Below are positions 1 through 8,205 of a stretch of 64,000 nucleotides of DNA, one piece after another. How positions within the stretch are numbered: the stretch's first letter is position 1; every line of letters starts with the position of its first letter. The notes beneath the pieces are model-generated. The model worked only from the letters and a program-made list of their open reading frames with translations. It was not told where the DNA came from and did not search any database. Source of the DNA: Bacteroidia bacterium (GTDB lineage Bacteria; Bacteroidota; Bacteroidia; Cytophagales; Cyclobacteriaceae); contig JAUIAO010000018.1 of the NCBI GenBank assembly GCA_030425425.1, forward strand, positions 29,794 through 93,793. Reading direction: 5' to 3'. The position numbers were made by a program, and so were the translations under genes.

Positions 1-51
1 CACATCTTCGTCATCATCGATTATCAGGATTTTGCCAAGTTCTTTGTCCAC
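1..51 (-). CDS. Response regulator, receiver domain N-terminus (partial)
   Basis: Reading the reverse strand from a GTG at 49-51 gives MDKELGKILIIDDDEDV and then runs off the left edge. The ILIIDDDEDV stretch is the first beta strand and acidic pocket of a response-regulator receiver domain. In Bacteroidota this exact style of start is common in NtrC-type, sigma-54-dependent regulators, but the output domain is outside the window, so that subtype is inference. No in-frame ATG lies just upstream, so GTG is the likely start. The gene follows the tolC-like gene in the same direction after about 127 bp and may be a separate unit. Confidence 0.65.
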   Translation of the reverse strand, partial: MDKELGKILIIDDDEDV

Positions 52-178
52 GGTTATAAAGTTTCGTTTGAATTGCCAGAAATAGTGCCAATAACTAAAA
101 TGCCCAATTCATTAGAATCAGGGACATTTTGAATTACTAGGTGTTCGTAAATGTACAGTAATTTACTATGAACCGTTC

Positions 179-1606
179 TTATTCGTACAGGAATTTGTAA
201 GAGAGAAACGGCAAACCAACATCATAAGGTAGTTGTATTTTGAGCTTCTCATATTTCATTTGGGCAGTCAAATACTTGAGCTGTGCCTGTATGAATTTGT
301 CTTGCTGTATGTTCAGTTTGAACAAATCACTTTCCCCATTCTCTACATTGAAAATCTCTGCATTGAGCAAAATCTCATAATTTCTTGCCAGTTGCTCATA
401 TTGATCCACTAAAATTTTATTAGTCTCTATACTCGCGTAAGTATTAGTGATCGTTGCCTGGATTTCCTGCTGGATTTGCAGCTTCTCAAAACTCAGGCTT
501 TCCTGATACACTCGTGTTTTCTGAAGATAACCTCTCTCTTTTCGCAGATACAATGGAAATGAAAATTCCATACCTAGTTTATAGGAATCTTCCCAGTCCG
601 GTGTAGCTAAGCCATCCATATTTATTGGAGCATCTATTAGTGAGTAATTCAGATTAATTTCTGGCTTAAAGCTTTCCTTGTTCCACTTTTCCTGATATTC
701 CAATTGCTTCAGTTTTGCTGTTAGTTTTTGTATCTCCGGGTGATTGGTTACAGACCAGTTGAGTAATTGGCTAATTCCACTATCTGAAGGATGTACCCAA
801 AGAGGGTTTTCTTTCATTGGCTTTGCCTTTTCGGAGAGTTCCAGTGGAATATTTCCTTTGCCCCACAGATGGATGGACATACCGAGTCTTGCCTGAATAA
901 GTTCTAATTTAGCCTTTTCAAACTCTACACTTCTACTCTGGTAGGTGATCTTTGCCTGCACAGTATCAATCACAGCGGCTTCACCAAAACCATAATCTAA
1001 TTTCGCTCTTCTGAATAGCTCTTCGGCAATCTGCATACTTTGAAAGAGCAACTCATATTGTTCTTGTGCAAAATACCAGTCCCAATATGCCTTGCTGATA
1101 GACAACAATGTTTTGTTAGTCAGTTTTATTTTGTCAGATTCCGCTATGTCAGCAAAGGCTTTTGCTTGTCTGATCATCATCCTCCGTTCATCTATAATCA
1201 ATCCTTTGCCAACCGGAATACTAATCCCTGCAGTCATTTGCCAATAATCGCTGGAAGCACTGATATAGTTCTCATTATTTAGCTGGTCACCCTGATATTG
1301 ATAAAGTTCTATCTTAGGATCAATTGGAAACCAGACTGGTACTTTTAGTACGCTGTAGAACTTGTCATAATATGTCTTATCCTTTAGCTCTTTTCTGCTG
1401 TATGATGATTGGATTTTTGGATCCAAAGCACCTTTGGCTGTCAGGAGTTCTGCACGTGCAAACCGATCTTGCAATCCTGCTTGCTGGATGATTGGATGGT
1501 TTTCTGAAGCCCATTCCAGTACTTCAGCCAGAGAAATGTAGGTGCTGTCTTGCGCCCTTGCAGAAAACACAAAAGCAAAGAAAAAAGCAATAGTCGCTAC
1601 TCTCAT
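179..1606 (-). CDS. TolC family outer membrane efflux protein
   Basis: A 475-residue protein with an N-terminal signal peptide (hydrophobic residues 5-15, ending SARAQ) followed by long helical, Gln/Glu/Lys-rich repeats typical of TolC-type outer membrane channels. TolC proteins form a trimeric barrel and periplasmic tunnel completing ABC or RND export systems. The length fits the family. It is the last gene of a reverse-strand operon: its ATG overlaps the stop of the HlyD gene by 4 bp, so the pair is probably translationally coupled. It presumably provides the outer membrane exit for the ABC/HlyD pair upstream. The substrate cannot be read from the sequence. Confidence 0.88.
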   Translation of the reverse strand: MRVATIAFFFAFVFSARAQDSTYISLAEVLEWASENHPIIQQAGLQDRFARAELLTAKGALDPKIQSSYSRKELKDKTYYDKFYSVLKVPVWFPIDPKIELYQYQGDQLNNENYISASSDYWQMTAGISIPVGKGLIIDERRMMIRQAKAFADIAESDKIKLTNKTLLSISKAYWDWYFAQEQYELLFQSMQIAEELFRRAKLDYGFGEAAVIDTVQAKITYQSRSVEFEKAKLELIQARLGMSIHLWGKGNIPLELSEKAKPMKENPLWVHPSDSGISQLLNWSVTNHPEIQKLTAKLKQLEYQEKWNKESFKPEINLNYSLIDAPINMDGLATPDWEDSYKLGMEFSFPLYLRKERGYLQKTRVYQESLSFEKLQIQQEIQATITNTYASIETNKILVDQYEQLARNYEILLNAEIFNVENGESDLFKLNIQQDKFIQAQLKYLTAQMKYEKLKIQLPYDVGLPFLSYKFLYE

Positions 1607-2958
1607 TTTTTCTTTTTAGCTATTGATATTGATTCACCGTTCTCATAAATGCTAGGAGGGAAGCCGTTGAGCTGTCTCCAAAGCTCAAACCATATAGGCA
1701 CATCGTTGAGCATAACCCATCCTTTTATGCCAGATCCCATACGCAGTTTATCGGGCCATGGTTCATCTTCAGGGTCTGGGGCTACTAATATTCTGAAATG
1801 CCCTGGTTTGCTTTCTACTTTATCTATTACCTGTACCACACCACCGAAAGTACCCACCGTGACATTGGGCCAACCAGAAAACTGCAAAGCAGGCCAGCCG
1901 TCAAACTCAATTCTAACTTTTCTACCTTCTGATATAAAAGGAAGATCCATGGCTTTCACATACATCTCAGCTGCTTTATCGTGCGTTTGTGGCATAATGC
2001 TCGCCACAGCCTCACCCTCTTTGATAGTCTCACCGATACCCGTTTTAATGGCTTTCACTACATATCCCGTTTGCGGGGCAATAATCTGATATTGCTGATT
2101 ACGGATGACCATATTCGAAAATTCATTTCGCATTTTTGTCAGTGATGCTTCAGAGTCAAAAATATCAGCTACCGTGGCGGAAAGATTGGATTGTGATTTG
2201 GAAATTTTGTCCTGATACTCTGCTTCAGTGCCAGCAATGTTTACCTGAGCATTGATCAGTTCGGCCTTACTCTGTAACCACTTATTTTCCGCTGAAATCA
2301 CTTTTGATTGGCTCGCCTGATATTTATTCTGGATTTCCTGAAATTTAGTGAGGGAGATATTACCCGCTTCATATCGCTGTTTGTTCCGTCCAAATACACT
2401 TTCGGAGTTTTGAAAATTGATTTTTTCGGCTTCAAATGCGATACTGTCACTTTGCAATTTGAGCTCAGTTTGTTTCAACTTATTCTTTACTTGTTTCAAT
2501 TTCACCACTCTTGCCTGCTTTATTGCGGATAATTGCGACTCCAGCGCTTTCCGCTTGTTGATTTTCGCCTCTAGTCCGGATTCTTTTGCTTTGATCTGCT
2601 GAGAAAGTCTTTCTAACAGTAGCGGGTCGAAATATTTATCCTTGATTTCTGCAAGAGTTAAAATCGTATCACCTGCATTTACCAGTTGACCTTCACGCAC
2701 ATGCCATTTGGAAATTCTACCTGCTATAGCTGTTTCTATTTTTTGTGGTCTGTTTTCTGGGAATAAGGCCGTAAGCTCACCAGTTCCACGAATATTTTGC
2801 TGCCAGGGCAAAAACATGATTAATATCGAGATTCCGATAAATATCATCAGTACTCTGGCGAGTAGTCGCCCAAGACCCGGTGTTTTTAAGGTTCTGAGCG
2901 AATAGAACTGTCCATCTTCGAACAGGTCGTTGATTTTGTCATCTGATATATTCAACAT
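1603..2958 (-). CDS. HlyD family secretion adaptor protein
   Basis: A 451-residue membrane fusion protein. A short cytoplasmic N-terminus is followed by one transmembrane helix (about residues 33-52), then a biotinyl-lipoyl-like half (GRISKWHVREGQLVNAGD near residue 80), a long coiled coil (about 115-280) and the returning lipoyl/beta-barrel part (PQTGYVVKAI). This is the type I secretion adaptor layout bridging an inner membrane ABC exporter to TolC. It sits one base after the ABC gene and overlaps the tolC-like gene by 4 bp. Substrate unknown. Confidence 0.9.
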   Translation of the reverse strand: MLNISDDKINDLFEDGQFYSLRTLKTPGLGRLLARVLMIFIGISILIMFLPWQQNIRGTGELTALFPENRPQKIETAIAGRISKWHVREGQLVNAGDTILTLAEIKDKYFDPLLLERLSQQIKAKESGLEAKINKRKALESQLSAIKQARVVKLKQVKNKLKQTELKLQSDSIAFEAEKINFQNSESVFGRNKQRYEAGNISLTKFQEIQNKYQASQSKVISAENKWLQSKAELINAQVNIAGTEAEYQDKISKSQSNLSATVADIFDSEASLTKMRNEFSNMVIRNQQYQIIAPQTGYVVKAIKTGIGETIKEGEAVASIMPQTHDKAAEMYVKAMDLPFISEGRKVRIEFDGWPALQFSGWPNVTVGTFGGVVQVIDKVESKPGHFRILVAPDPEDEPWPDKLRMGSGIKGWVMLNDVPIWFELWRQLNGFPPSIYENGESISIAKKKK

Positions 2959-2959
2959 C

Positions 2960-5134
2960 TTAATAAATGTTTTGCACGATTTTTTCGTTTTTAATCAATT
3001 CCTCGAACGGCATATCAGCTATTATTTCACCTTTATCCATGTAGATCACCCGATCCATAGCTGACATCACCAGAGGATCGTTGGAAACCATGATTACCGT
3101 CCAATATCTTTTTGGGTTGGTCAACATTTCCATCAGTCTGAGACGTTCGCTCTTTTGGATATTCCCAAAGAAGTCATTCAAAATCAATAATGAAGGATGT
3201 TTCGAGATGCACCTTGCAAGAATCATCTTATTGGTGAATGATGAGCTGAAACCTTTCCCCGCGCTCAATACTTCTGTGTTGAACCCATTAGGAAGCGAAT
3301 AAATCTCTTCAGTCAGCCCCACCTGCTCTATGGCTTCTATGGCATCTTCCATCTTGGCAAAGGGTTTGCCTACCAGAATATTATCAAGGATGCTTCCCTC
3401 AAAAATGTCTTCCTGTGATACGTTCTTTCCGATTTTATCCCTCAAGAAGGTCATATCCAGGTCTCGCATATTGTACCGATTATAGGTGAGTATCCCTTTA
3501 TAATCAGTATATATCCCCGCAATCGTGTTTGTAAGGGTGGTTTTTCCAGAATTACTACCTCCTGCAATACAGATTTTCTCTCCTGAGTTGATTTTCAGAT
3601 TGATGTTTTTAATTGAGGCTTTTTTCGAATCTGGATAGATGTAATTTAGATCTTTGAGCTCTACAGACAATCCTCTATCTTTTAACACACTGTTTGGAAT
3701 GTCTATTCCTCCTGTTTGTTCCAGAGGGAGGTCAGTGACATGAGCAATTTTGTCTACAGCTGTGAGCATGTCATAAACCACATCCATGTACATTATAATC
3801 TTTTCCACAGAGTTGAGAATCAATATGATGATCACTTCTGAAGCTACAAACTGGCCTAAAGTGATTTCACGGTTTACAACCAGGATAGTTCCTATAATCA
3901 ACAACCCTCCAGTGACAATGGCCTTGAATAAAAGGACGTAAGCATATTGATTGATCAATACCTTGAAGTGTGTACTTCTGTTTTTAAGATAGTTATTGAC
4001 GTTATAATCCGTTTTTTTGATCGGAAGTAAAGTGTTTCCTGAAAGTTTGAAAGAATAGAGGGTTCTGGCCATTTCTTCCAGCCAATAAACCACCTTGTAT
4101 TTATATTTCGATTCTACTATGGAAGATCTAAGACCTTTTGGGCCAGTAACATAGAAAATCCCAATAAGGATGGAAACCAGTACCAAACCAAAGAAGACAA
4201 AGAATGGGTGATAAAAGGACAGCAGTAAAAGCCCGAAAATTATCTGAATCACACCTGTGGAGAGATCTATGAGCAACTTAGGAAGTCCTTTCTGTAAAGT
4301 AAGTACATCAAAAAACCTGTTCATAAGCTCCGGCATATGCAGATTTAGGACAGATTCCATTTTGATCCGTGGTACTCGAAATGCAAATTCAAATGCAGCT
4401 TTTGTAAAAACTCGTCTCTGTAAGTATTCCACAATGGTAATCTGAAAAACCTGCAAGATTCCGGTACCTAATACGGCGAGTATCACAAAAGTGATCAGTA
4501 CATAAACCGAACTAAAGACCACCCCGCCACTTATTAATTCAATTGCTGCCTGAATGCCCAGAGGAAGTCCCAAGCTCAATAAACCGATCAGAACAGCATA
4601 GACATAAACATAGAAAATGTCTTTACGCTCCGCTGATAGCAGTTTATATAATCGATATATAGGAGTAAAGGTCTTTTTACTACTATGGGAGTTATCATCA
4701 CTTACCAAACTCTGATAATCGAATACTGATAAGAAAATTACTTCGAGCTTATCAGTGCATGCAAGGTCAAAATCTGTAAGACTATTTCCCTGCCATTTTT
4801 CCGTTTCATTATCATGAATCCTCTGAAAATAGTATGTACTTCTCTTCTTGGTGATAATGACAGGAGATAGCTCCTTATTTTTTGCAAAAACAATTACCGG
4901 GGCTTCATGCTCTTTCATGAATTCCAGGAACCTGCTTTCTTTTAGGTGCTTTTCAAGCATGATCATTCCGGAGTTAGTGCCGGACTCAACTAGATCCCTG
5001 ATAAATTCAGTTAACTCTTCATTCTCATATTTTCTGTCGAATTTTTCTAATTCGGCAATAGTGTCGCTTTCCAGTTCCAACTTCAGTAGGTCGGCGCATT
5101 CCTGTATGGTTCTGATTAATTGTTGGTTATTCAT
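2960..5134 (-). CDS. Fused ABC exporter permease/ATPase with degenerate ATPase motifs
   Basis: A 724-residue half-transporter. Residues 1-150 form a soluble N-terminal domain of a size and place like the C39-like domain of HlyB-type exporters, with no obvious catalytic cysteine. About 175-460 is a type I exporter membrane domain and about 485-724 a nucleotide-binding domain. Walker A is intact (GGSNSGKTT, 525-533) and a Q-loop glutamine is present (NVSQED). The signature LSGGQ is replaced by GFSSSF (628-633), Walker B reads LLILND (Asp to Asn at 653, Glu to Asp at 654 in an ungapped alignment), and the H-loop His is Asn685 (VSND). ATP binding is plausible but ordinary hydrolysis is doubtful. 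It lies in an operon with TetR, HlyD and TolC, overlapping the TetR stop as ATGA. Confidence 0.88.
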   Translation of the reverse strand: MNNQQLIRTIQECADLLKLELESDTIAELEKFDRKYENEELTEFIRDLVESGTNSGMIMLEKHLKESRFLEFMKEHEAPVIVFAKNKELSPVIITKKRSTYYFQRIHDNETEKWQGNSLTDFDLACTDKLEVIFLSVFDYQSLVSDDNSHSSKKTFTPIYRLYKLLSAERKDIFYVYVYAVLIGLLSLGLPLGIQAAIELISGGVVFSSVYVLITFVILAVLGTGILQVFQITIVEYLQRRVFTKAAFEFAFRVPRIKMESVLNLHMPELMNRFFDVLTLQKGLPKLLIDLSTGVIQIIFGLLLLSFYHPFFVFFGLVLVSILIGIFYVTGPKGLRSSIVESKYKYKVVYWLEEMARTLYSFKLSGNTLLPIKKTDYNVNNYLKNRSTHFKVLINQYAYVLLFKAIVTGGLLIIGTILVVNREITLGQFVASEVIIILILNSVEKIIMYMDVVYDMLTAVDKIAHVTDLPLEQTGGIDIPNSVLKDRGLSVELKDLNYIYPDSKKASIKNINLKINSGEKICIAGGSNSGKTTLTNTIAGIYTDYKGILTYNRYNMRDLDMTFLRDKIGKNVSQEDIFEGSILDNILVGKPFAKMEDAIEAIEQVGLTEEIYSLPNGFNTEVLSAGKGFSSSFTNKMILARCISKHPSLLILNDFFGNIQKSERLRLMEMLTNPKRYWTVIMVSNDPLVMSAMDRVIYMDKGEIIADMPFEELIKNEKIVQNIY

Positions 5135-5802
5135 TTGATAGCGCTATATATCGTTTGCTTGATAAATCTCAAATTTTCTTCGTAAGGGTTTTCCTGCTGA
5201 CTCATTTCAGTAAGAGAAGGCAGATGGTTTGCAAAAAATATCTGCTGGCTGGCAGCCTCCAGAGAAGTGCTGATCAGCGCCCGGGGATAGGCATAATCAG
5301 GGTTAATCTCTGAAAGTATTTTTGCAATTTTTTTACAAACAGACTTATAACCACGAAACAGCCCTTCTTTGTTATCCTCATCTACTTGTTTAGTGAGATA
5401 TATTTTATCTGATTCAGAAATAACTATTCTGTGAAGTGCTTCTTCATCAATGTCAGGAAAAGAATCATCCCTGGTTTTTTTCTCTGTGATTATTTGCAAA
5501 GCAGAATCTAATTTTTGTTCAGGATCAAAAAGATTATGTGTTTCGAATTCAATTCGGTAATCAATCCAGGCCCAATACCAACTAATCAAATAGACTAATA
5601 ATCGGTGTTTGTTCTCAAAATATCTGTAGATAGATGCTTCGGTCGAGTCAATTTCCAAGGATAATTTTTTGAAAGTAAATGCTTCAAATCCAAGCGAATC
5701 AATCATGTGAATGCTATGCTCAACAATTCTTTGGCCGAGCTCCGTGTTTTGTGGGTCACGAAGAAAGAGGTTGTCATTCAATCGCAATTGTAAGACTGCC
5801 AT
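5131..5802 (-). CDS. TetR/AcrR family transcriptional regulator
   Basis: A 223-residue protein with an N-terminal helix-turn-helix (about residues 35-75; IDSTEASIYRYFENK is the typical recognition-helix region) and an all-helical ligand-binding C-terminal part that I cannot assign. Members usually repress their own operon and release DNA on ligand binding. It is the first gene of the reverse-strand operon TetR - ABC - HlyD - TolC and overlaps the ABC gene by 4 bp. A perfect inverted repeat lies 25-41 bp upstream of its start and is a good operator candidate. Local autoregulation is therefore likely (inference). Confidence 0.85.
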   Translation of the reverse strand: MAVLQLRLNDNLFLRDPQNTELGQRIVEHSIHMIDSLGFEAFTFKKLSLEIDSTEASIYRYFENKHRLLVYLISWYWAWIDYRIEFETHNLFDPEQKLDSALQIITEKKTRDDSFPDIDEEALHRIVISESDKIYLTKQVDEDNKEGLFRGYKSVCKKIAKILSEINPDYAYPRALISTSLEAASQQIFFANHLPSLTEMSQQENPYEENLRFIKQTIYSAIK

Positions 5803-5826
5803 TATAAATTCAGTTGCTTTATTAAA

Positions 5827-5843
5827 TAATAGTAATACTATTA
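5827..5843. promoter_or_regulatory. Perfect 17-bp inverted repeat, putative TetR operator
   Basis: TAATAGTA-A-TACTATTA: two perfect 8-bp arms around one central base, 25-41 bp upstream of the TetR start and in the intergenic space shared with the forward efflux operon. Its size, symmetry and position match operators of TetR-family repressors. Binding is inferred. Confidence 0.55.
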
Positions 5844-5874
5844 ACGAAGGTAGTGATATTAGGTTTACGATTAC

Positions 5875-5904
5875 TTTGATTTCTCCTCGAAATCCTTATT
5901 TTTG
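5875..5904 (+). promoter_or_regulatory. Bacteroidota-type promoter
   Basis: TTTG at 5875-5878, an 18-bp spacer, then TATTTTTG at 5897-5904, an exact match to TTTG/TAnnTTTG. Transcription would begin near 5909 on the forward strand and meet the terminator-like hairpin at 5944-5977 within about 70 nt. Confidence 0.55.
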
Positions 5905-5943
5905 ATAACTATTAGTTCTTTTATTTTGAGTTTTTGGCCTTTA

Positions 5944-5977
5944 GGTCCAATCCGGGAGCGGGTTGGACTTTTTTTTT
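5944..5977 (+). terminator. Rho-independent terminator or attenuator in the leader region
   Basis: GGTCCAATCC pairs with GGGTTGGACT (5944-5953 with 5960-5969, two G-T pairs) around a GGGAGC loop, followed by a run of nine T (5969-5977). There is no gene upstream on this strand, so it ends a short leader RNA from the promoter at 5875-5904 or attenuates the downstream efflux operon. The rest of 5803-6151, apart from the sites listed, shows no gene. Confidence 0.6.
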
Positions 5978-6015
5978 AACCTTTTGCCAGAACTATTATA
6001 TGAGTGGTCGTTTTC

Positions 6016-6042
6016 GTACAGTATTTTGTTTCATTATTGTAC
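6016..6042. repeat. Imperfect inverted repeat upstream of efflux operon
   Basis: GTACAGTA (6016-6023) and TATTGTAC (6035-6042) form 8-bp arms with one mismatch and an 11-bp spacer, about 110-135 bp upstream of the adaptor start. It may be a regulator site or a chance AT-rich symmetry. Confidence 0.3.
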
Positions 6043-6151
6043 AGACAAAATCTTTAGTTTGGATTGGGGAATAGCTAACTATTTATAAATCAGCAATTTA
6101 AAGGTATTGGCATCTTAATTGACAAAAGGGGAACGGACAAGACTAACCGGA

Positions 6152-7402
6152 ATGGATCGAAAGATTGAAAAGAAAAAGTGGACGCTTAAAAGAATACTCA
6201 CCATTGGTATTAGTGTGGCGGTAGGAGTATTCATAATCTATGCTATTGCGTCAGAAAGTGGTGGATCACGTCTCAACGTAGAGAAAGAAAAAATCAATAT
6301 TGCCACCGTAAAGGAGGGAGAATTTCGCGAATTTATTCCTGTGGATGGCAATGTGATGCCCATCAAAACCATTCGCCTGGATGCAATAGAAGGTGGTGTG
6401 GTAGAAAAGAAATATTACGAAGGTGGAATTTTGGTGGATAAAGGTGATACCATTCTTAAGCTTTCGAATAATGATCTTTTGCAGAATTTTGTCAGAGAGG
6501 AAACTCAGGCATTCAGGCTGGTGAATGAACTGGAGAACACAAAGCTGAGCTTGAAAAGAAATCAGTTTGATTTGAAGCGTGCTTTGGTGGAACTGAATTA
6601 TCAAATTGACGAAGCGAAAGATGCCTTTACCAGAGGGGAGCAATTGTATAAAGAGAAGATTATCTCAGAGCAGGAATTCCTAAACCTCAAAAGACAATAC
6701 AACAGGTTAATTGATAATAGAGAAATCCAGATTGAATCTGCAAAGTTTGACTCTCTAAACGCCAGATTGCAAATCGCTCAGGCAGAAGCAACATTGGATA
6801 GGACCAGAGAGAATCTGGCAATGATTAAAAAGAATCTGGAAAACTTGTTTATCAAGGCTCCTATTACAGGCAGACTTAGTACGGTCAATGCCGAAGTGGG
6901 AGAGTCGATTTCTTCAGGTCAGAATATTGGACAGATCGATGATCTCAATGGATTTAAAGTTAGAGCATCTATAGATGAACATTATATTGCCAGAATCTAT
7001 CAAGGACTGAAAGGGTCATTTGATTTTGCTGGAAAATCCTATGAGTTAGAAATTTCCAAAGTATATCCAGAAGTTGCGAATGGGTTGTTCGCTGTTGATA
7101 TGGTCTTTACAGATACTATTCCCAATGGTATCAGAAGAGGACAGACGCTCCAGATCCGTCTTCAGCTTAGTGAGAACATTACGGCTATTCAAATCCCAAG
7201 AGGTAGTTTTTACCAAACGACCGGAGGAAACTGGATCTTTGTGCTCAATGATGGAGAAACAGAAGCTGTACGCAGAGACATTCGCCTTGGCAGACAAAAC
7301 CCTCGATACTATGAAGTAATAGAAGGATTGCAACCTGGAGAAAAAGTAGTAGTCTCTTCGTATGAGGGATATGATGATAAAGACAAATTAGTATTCAAAT
7401 AA
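6152..7402 (+). CDS. Efflux periplasmic adaptor subunit (HlyD/MacA type)
   Basis: A 416-residue adaptor counting from the ATG at 6152 (start MDRKIEKKKWTLKR). A TTG at 6119 in the same frame would add 11 residues, but the ATG start leaves the usual short basic stretch before the single membrane helix. The helix is followed by a lipoyl half-domain, a coiled coil (about 110-230), the second lipoyl half (IKAPITGRLSTVNAEVGESI) and a beta-barrel/membrane-proximal region ending GEKVVVSSYEGYDDKD. MacA-type adaptors link an ABC permease to TolC. It is followed after 26 bp by the ATPase gene. Confidence 0.88.
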   Translation: MDRKIEKKKWTLKRILTIGISVAVGVFIIYAIASESGGSRLNVEKEKINIATVKEGEFREFIPVDGNVMPIKTIRLDAIEGGVVEKKYYEGGILVDKGDTILKLSNNDLLQNFVREETQAFRLVNELENTKLSLKRNQFDLKRALVELNYQIDEAKDAFTRGEQLYKEKIISEQEFLNLKRQYNRLIDNREIQIESAKFDSLNARLQIAQAEATLDRTRENLAMIKKNLENLFIKAPITGRLSTVNAEVGESISSGQNIGQIDDLNGFKVRASIDEHYIARIYQGLKGSFDFAGKSYELEISKVYPEVANGLFAVDMVFTDTIPNGIRRGQTLQIRLQLSENITAIQIPRGSFYQTTGGNWIFVLNDGETEAVRRDIRLGRQNPRYYEVIEGLQPGEKVVVSSYEGYDDKDKLVFK

Positions 7403-7428
7403 AGAAATCGTAGCTAAAATCATAAATC

Positions 7429-8142
7429 ATGGAAAACACCGAATCACTGATCAAAACGGAAGGACTAAAAAAGTTCTATTATACAGATGAGATCGAAACA
7501 ACAGCACTAGCCGGGGTAAACCTGGAAGTGAAAAAAGGAGAATTTGTAGCCATCATGGGTCCATCGGGTTGTGGTAAATCAACTTTGCTTAATATCATTG
7601 GATTATTAGACAATCCTTCTGAAGGTAAATTTCACTTTACGAATCAGGAAATATCCACATACTCAGAGCGAAAGCGTGCAGAATTGCGAAAGGCCAATAT
7701 CGGGTTCGTATTTCAGAGTTTTAACCTGATCGATGAGTTGACTGTATATGAAAACATTGAACTTCCACTGATCTACCTGAAACAATCATCTGCGGAAAGA
7801 AAGAAAAGAGTAGAGGAGGTGATGGAGCAGATGAAAATTATGCACAGACGCAACCACTTCCCACAGCAATTGTCAGGTGGTCAGCAACAGCGTGTGGCCA
7901 TTTCCAGAGCCGTAGTAGCCAAGCCAAAGCTAATCCTTGCAGATGAACCTACTGGTAATCTGGACTCTGCCAACGGTCAGGAAGTGATGAACTTACTTAC
8001 GGAATTGAATGAAAATGGAACTACCGTAGTGATGGTAACTCACTCACCAGTAGATGCTGAGTACGCTCACAGAGTGATTCATTTGTTCGACGGACAAATA
8101 GTGTCAGAAAACACGAATGCACGCGATAACGCTCTTGTGTAA
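7429..8142 (+). CDS. ABC transporter ATP-binding protein (MacB/LolD-like)
   Basis: A 237-residue stand-alone ATPase with complete motifs: Walker [12 protein letters not shown]-loop [10 protein letters not shown], signature LSGGQQQR, Walker [15 protein letters not shown]-loop VTHSP. The NLD after Walker B and the overall length match the LolD/MacB/FtsE group, which powers FtsX-like permeases. No such permease is present in this operon, between it and the adaptor or between it and the tolC-like gene. It probably energises a permease encoded elsewhere, together with the adjacent adaptor and channel. Confidence 0.9.
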   Translation: MENTESLIKTEGLKKFYYTDEIETTALAGVNLEVKKGEFVAIMGPSGCGKSTLLNIIGLLDNPSEGKFHFTNQEISTYSERKRAELRKANIGFVFQSFNLIDELTVYENIELPLIYLKQSSAERKKRVEEVMEQMKIMHRRNHFPQQLSGGQQQRVAISRAVVAKPKLILADEPTGNLDSANGQEVMNLLTELNENGTTVVMVTHSPVDAEYAHRVIHLFDGQIVSENTNARDNALV

Positions 8143-8156
8143 ATATTTTATCCTTT

Positions 8157-8186
8157 GGGCAAATCCGATTGGAGAAGCCCTTTTTT
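8157..8186 (+). terminator. Hairpin with T-run between ATPase and tolC-like gene
   Basis: GGGC (8157-8160) and TCC (8164-8166) pair with GGA (8171-8173) and GCCC (8177-8180) across a symmetric internal loop, followed by six T (8181-8186). It may partly terminate transcription before the tolC-like gene. The stem is interrupted, so activity is uncertain. Confidence 0.4.
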
Positions 8187-8205
8187 CTCTAAAATGGAAT
8201 TTCGA

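Noticed and set aside
75..90. Sigma-54-like TGGCAC on the reverse strand upstream of the response regulator
   Set aside because: The -24 half is perfect but the -12 half reads CTGG rather than TTGC at the right spacing, so the match is not good enough to call.
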